Below are positions 60,198-64,000 of a stretch of DNA of 64,000 nt, piece by piece; position 1 is the stretch's first letter; each line of letters opens with the position of its first letter. The translations under genes and the position numbers were made by a program. Below the pieces are notes generated by a model. The model saw nothing but the letters and a program-made list of their open reading frames with translations, was not told the DNA's origin and made no database searches. Origin of the DNA: Przewalskia tangutica (Eukaryota; Streptophyta; Magnoliopsida; Solanales; Solanaceae). The stretch is taken from contig CM056723.1 in the NCBI GenBank assembly GCA_029844215.1, positions 6,408,980 through 6,472,979 on the forward strand. The letters run 5' to 3'.

Positions 60198-61994
60198 GAC
60201 TGTTCAGACATATATAATTAATTTAAAGGACCTCACTGTGCATACACCATTCTTTTCATGTTAAGACAGAAGAGTCAAAATTTTAAGGCCGGCAAAATTT
60301 CCTTTTTTAAGGCGGAAGGATGTTGAGCTTAAATGAAAAAGTGAAGATTCATATAGTCGATTTCAATTTATTTGAGATTGAAGCGTAGTAATGAACATTG
60401 TTATTGTTTTTAGAAAGGGGTTAAAATTTAGAAATAGCATCCTTCATTGGGATCTTAACATTTTTAGTTAGCCGAGTAAAAAATATTGTCACCCTCCTAA
60501 CTATAACGGATTATAGCTGTGACCTTCATTGTTGCATATTGAGACTTCAGTGCATAACAAGTATTGTATAATCAGAGCACAGACTAGTGTACTTGCTAAA
60601 ATTTACAACAAAATAAATACATTATTTTTTATTGTCGACTTTCCAAGGTCCAGTTCAAATGGAGCCCCGACATATATATTTTTTTCACGCATTATCCTTC
60701 AAACGCACTGGTCTTTAATTTACTCTGCTATTTATTTAGTAAAAATATTTAGACCTGCTTTACGAGGCATAATTTTTGTAATATTTTATCTTTGGAAACT
60801 GAACATTTGACTCGCTCGACGTAAATTATATAGAAATTAAGTTATTTGACACAAGTTTTTGTAGTATTTTTCAGATTATTTTAAGTGTTGAAAATTTTGC
60901 CTTGTCCGATATAGTTTGTGTGAATATTATGATACATACGCCGAAGTTAAACATAAACTATATATACGAGCGAAATTTGAAATTATGTCTTTTTCCAGAT
61001 TATGTTGAGTGTTAAAAGTTTGTCTTATTCGGCATAATTTGTATGGATGTTATGATACATATGTCGAAGTTAAATATAAATTATGCCTTGCGAAATCTAA
61101 ATTATGCCATGCCAAAAATGATGAAGGGAAAAAATTAAAAATTAAAAATTTGAAGGGTAAAAATTAAAGACTAACCCAAATAAGGATTTGTGCGAAGACC
61201 GAACATATTTCGTAAAATATATCATACCCAAATACATTTATACGTTATTATTAATGTAATTAAACATAAATATTATAAAAGAGACTTTCTAAGTTTTACT
61301 ATCAAACTATCTTATATTTTGAAAGTTGAATGATAACTAAGTCTTAAGTGTTAGAATTGTTACCTTAGACCCACGTCTAAATTTTTCAAAAATTATAAAC
61401 CTAACACAACATATTATACCTACATAGCCATATTTACAATTTACATCTCCATAGCCAACTTGTTTTCACAACAATAAGTGTCAGGCTTTGTTAGGTTGTT
61501 GTGTAGTCGTAAAACATATCTTTTTTTCTCATTCGGTATTCGGTATTCACATTGGAGCGCGACTATATTCAAATTAGCGTTGTGTAGGGTCTCAATCGAA
61601 GGAAAACGCTCTCTACCAAGGATTTTTTTATACCCAACGCTCGAACTCGAGACCTCTGATCACACCAAAATACATTTATAGGTTTTACTGATGTAAAGTA
61701 AACATAAACATTAAAAAAGAGACTTCCTAACTTTTACTATTTAAGTGTTTTAGTTTGACTTAATACAGAGTTTAAAAAATAAAGGAATATTTTTGAATCT
61801 TGTGATTTTAAATTAAAGATGTGTGAGATCTTTTAAATGTTGTGATCTTAAACTTACATTGGAATTGGAAAACTTGATATATATAAAAAAAAAAAATTGG
61901 AACATATCAAAAAAGAAAGTATGACACTTAAATTGGGTACCGAAGAAATATCTTATAATTTGAAAATGGAATGGTGTGATTATATTCTCCATGA
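60198..61994. other. Spacer with decayed MITE
   Basis: No gene was found. The segment at about 61735-61950 resembles the Stowaway-like MITE at 2607-2848 (GACACTTAAATTGGG at its right end) but lacks a clean left end. Two phrases around GAAGTTAAA(C/T)ATAAA at 60941 and 61066 are a local duplication of about 120 bp. Confidence 0.4.
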
Positions 61995-62115
61995 GTGAAT
62001 TCTAATAGCTTAGTTGGTTGACTACCTGAACTCTCACCTTGTTAGTGAGGGTTCGATTTCCCACTTTGTAATTCCCTTTCCACTTTCCCTATGTATTTTT
62101 TTTTTAGAAAAATCC
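61995..62115 (+). repeat. tRNA-like SINE fragment
   Basis: TAATAGCTTAGTTGGTTGAC is a good A box and GAGGGTTCGATTTCCC a good B box, spaced as in a tRNA. A T-rich run ends it near 62113. No target duplication was confirmed. Confidence 0.55.
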
Positions 62116-62373
62116 TCCATCTTTCATCGTGAGAGTAATTTTTACTTGGTACTTTCACGTTATTTGTCAAGTTTGGAACCAAATCAAAAGGAACAAAAGA
62201 TGGTGAAACTCTAAACAACTTTTTCTGAATGAATGCAGCATAACAGACACCTATTACAGAGTGAACAAGCAATAATAACAAACAAACAGCGGTTATTTGA
62301 TGATTATACAATTGCAAAATCAAGATGGTTATCATTCGGATACAGGAACGTAGTTGAGCATAATTATTCTTCC

Positions 62374-62724
62374 TGTTGAAATAAATAAGAGAAAAGGGTT
62401 GTTGTAATAAATAAGGAGAAGGGCTGTTGTTAAGCCCACTAAGGGCAGCCCACTAAGGGAGCCCAGTACATTACATTGTTATTCTTTAATATAGGAGAAG
62501 GGTATCAGGGAAGATTCATTATTGTAACTAAAGGGATATTTCGTGTAAAGTGCGAAACCCTATTCTCTCAACTCTTTCTTTCCCTTCTTCAATATACAGA
62601 GTTCTTCCTTTTCTTTCATCTTCTCTGTCGTTGGTTCTTTACTTTGCATGTTCTTCTGATGAACATCTGTGTATCTGCTAGACTTGCTAAGTGTCTTTGC
62701 ATTCGTTAATCGTATGATTCAACA
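62374..62724 (+). repeat. 5' LTR of Copia 4
   Basis: TG..CA ended LTR next to the primer-binding site. It contains the repeated phrase CCCACTAAGGG (two copies near 62438-62462). Only one copy is in the window, so age cannot be judged. Confidence 0.85.
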
Positions 62725-62830
62725 TGGTATCAGAGCCAAAGATCGAGGGCTCAACACAATCGCATCACTGAGAAGATCTGTATGGAAAGGTTGTTATTTC
62801 TCTACGCCCTTTCTTTGAGTTCTTTATTTG

Positions 62831-63000
62831 GCAGATCTACAAAAAAAATTTGAAACCCTAGTTTTTCTGTCCTTTATTTGGCAGATCTACAATTTTTTTT
62901 TCGAAACCCTAGTTTTTCTGTCCTTTAAACATATTTCTTTGACAGATCTGCAACTTCTTTTCGAAACCCTAGTTTTTTCTATTCTTCAAACATATGTCTC
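62831..63000 (+). repeat. Triplicated leader of Copia 4
   Basis: Three tandem copies of a unit of about 50-60 bp, each with CAGATCT(A/G)CAA, then GAAACCCTAGTTTTT, begin near 62831, 62880 and 62941. They lie between the primer site and the gag start, where packaging and translation signals usually sit. Confidence 0.8.
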
Positions 63001-63149
63001 TATGAGTCTGTTCAAAACCCTATAGTCTGTTGTTAAAAATTACGGTTATAGTGATAACAAGAAATATCTGGTAACTGGTATATTGACCTCTATCGGAGAA
63101 GATTCTTGACATTCTGTACTATAACGAAACACAACATCAAACTGGTAAA

Positions 63150-64000
63150 ATGGGTACCGACTCCAGTTCTGAAGACAACTCACCACACAAAACCCTACCC
63201 GAAGGCAATACACGACCCACATCTTCCAAACATTCTGTTCCAAGAGAGGATGCAGTTATTTCCTCGGTTACCACAGTTCTAGACCATAACCACCCCCTGT
63301 ATCTACAAGCATCTGATGTGAGTGGAACCTCTTTAGTGTCTTTTCAACTCTCGGGATCAGAAAACTATACTATATGGAGCAAATCCATGAGAATAACACT
63401 GCTTGGGAGAAACAAATTGGGGTTTGTGAATGGTAGATGTGTCAAAGAGCAGTTTGAAATGGAACTATGGGACCAATGGGATAGAGTCAATGTTGTTGTC
63501 CAAGCATGGCTAATGAATGCCGTATCCAATAGTCTACTTAGTGGGGTCTTATATGCAGAATCGGCCCTAGAAGTATGGGAAGATTTGAGGGAAAGGTTCG
63601 ATAAGGTGGATGAATCAAGAACCTTTGACTTGCATAGGGAAATTGCCACTCTAACTCAAGGAAATAATAGTGTTTCAGAATACTTCACTAAACTGAAAAA
63701 CCTGTGGGTAGAATCTCAGGCCTTGGTTCCACCCCCTAACTGTGCATGTCCCACTTCTAAAGACTTCACAGAATACTTACAAAGGCAAAAGTTGTACCAG
63801 TTCTTAATGGGTCTAAATGAAAGCTATATGCAGGCTAGGTCCCAGATTCTACTCATGACTCCACTTCCCACAGTCAACAAAGCCTATTCTATGATAGTTA
63901 GTGATGAAAATCGAAAGGGGATAAGTGCTAAGTCTGCAGGTATGCTTGGGGTAGGGCCCAGCAGTATGGGACAAAATAGCATTTCAGGTTTGTATTCTAA
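63150..64000 (+). CDS. Copia 4 gag/gag-pol polyprotein, N-terminal part, intact so far
   Basis: From the ATG at 63150 (AAAATGGGT context) the frame stays open for 283 codons to the window edge, so the end given is the edge and not a stop. Gag coats the element RNA in virus-like particles. The protein opens MGTDSSSEDN and has the Copia gag N-domain (DHNHPLYL; ENYTIWSKSMRITLLGRNK). It continues through the retrotran_gag/UBN2-type helical region (LWDQWDRVN, VWEDLRERFD, EYFTKLKNLW, RQKLYQFLMGLNESY) and a Ser/Gly-rich stretch. The zinc knuckle and pol should follow outside the window. No frame break is visible, unlike the other three Copia elements. Confidence 0.85.
   Translation, partial: MGTDSSSEDNSPHKTLPEGNTRPTSSKHSVPREDAVISSVTTVLDHNHPLYLQASDVSGTSLVSFQLSGSENYTIWSKSMRITLLGRNKLGFVNGRCVKEQFEMELWDQWDRVNVVVQAWLMNAVSNSLLSGVLYAESALEVWEDLRERFDKVDESRTFDLHREIATLTQGNNSVSEYFTKLKNLWVESQALVPPPNCACPTSKDFTEYLQRQKLYQFLMGLNESYMQARSQILLMTPLPTVNKAYSMIVSDENRKGISAKSAGMLGVGPSSMGQNSISGLYS

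Larger units (their letters stand above)
62374..64000 (+). mobile_element. Copia LTR retrotransposon 4, cut by the window edge
   Basis: A 351-bp LTR (62374-62724, TGTTGAAATAAAT to GATTCAACA) is followed at once by the primer site TGGTATCAGAGCC. A repeated leader follows, then an open gag frame reaching the edge. The gag relates it to element 2. The 3' half, second LTR and target duplication are outside the window. Confidence 0.88.

Overview
The window is nuclear DNA from a flowering plant, most likely a solanaceous one. It is AT-rich, its genes are split by many GT-AG introns, and it carries plant kinesin-5, RBOH and WOX genes among Copia, LINE, SINE, hAT-MITE and Stowaway elements. I infer the family from the repeat types and protein resemblance; I could not search a database. 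I found no prokaryotic system, CRISPR array or operon, and no undescribed multi-gene system.

Three host genes lie in the left half. (1) A complete kinesin-5 gene on the + strand, coding 2087-8945. Twenty-two exons splice to 3147 nt, or 1048 residues, with the motor motifs and a C-terminal BimC box. A mitotic MSA-like element and a TATA box precede it, and an intron appears to lie in the 5' leader. (2) A complete RBOH NADPH oxidase gene on the + strand, 10471-18620. Fifteen exons splice to 2490 nt, or 829 residues, most like the RBOHH/J pollen clade. (3) A two-exon WUSCHEL-related homeobox gene of the WOX3/PRESSED FLOWER type on the - strand, 27785-26373. Its second exon carries the WUS box, and its homeodomain has an odd residue pair.

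The rest is mostly mobile DNA. Three Copia elements are complete at both ends: 19894-24792 (-), 44657-50300 (-) and 52351-57206 (+). Each has TG..CA LTRs and a perfect 5-bp target duplication. A fourth begins at 62374 and runs off the right edge with an open gag frame. The third sits inside an older Copia remnant. A 3.5-kb non-coding block at 30415-33914 has TG..CA ends and a 5-bp duplication, as a solo LTR would. An L1-type LINE pseudogene lies at 40565-43968 and an RTE-type LINE 3' end at 38915-39420. Three hAT-type MITEs with 8-bp duplications, several Stowaway-like MITEs, and several tRNA-derived SINEs (three with clear duplications) fill the introns and spacers. A 41-nt piece of organellar trnH-GUG is at 29062.

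The observations most worth checking are these. The two youngest Copia elements have identical or nearly identical LTRs but badly broken interiors, in one case without a usable polypurine tract. Two Copia elements share an almost identical integrase but have clearly different LTRs. A tandem duplication in the kinesin gene has left a decoy splice acceptor and partial exon. The WOX gene has a Gln-Trp pair where Glu-Gly is usual.
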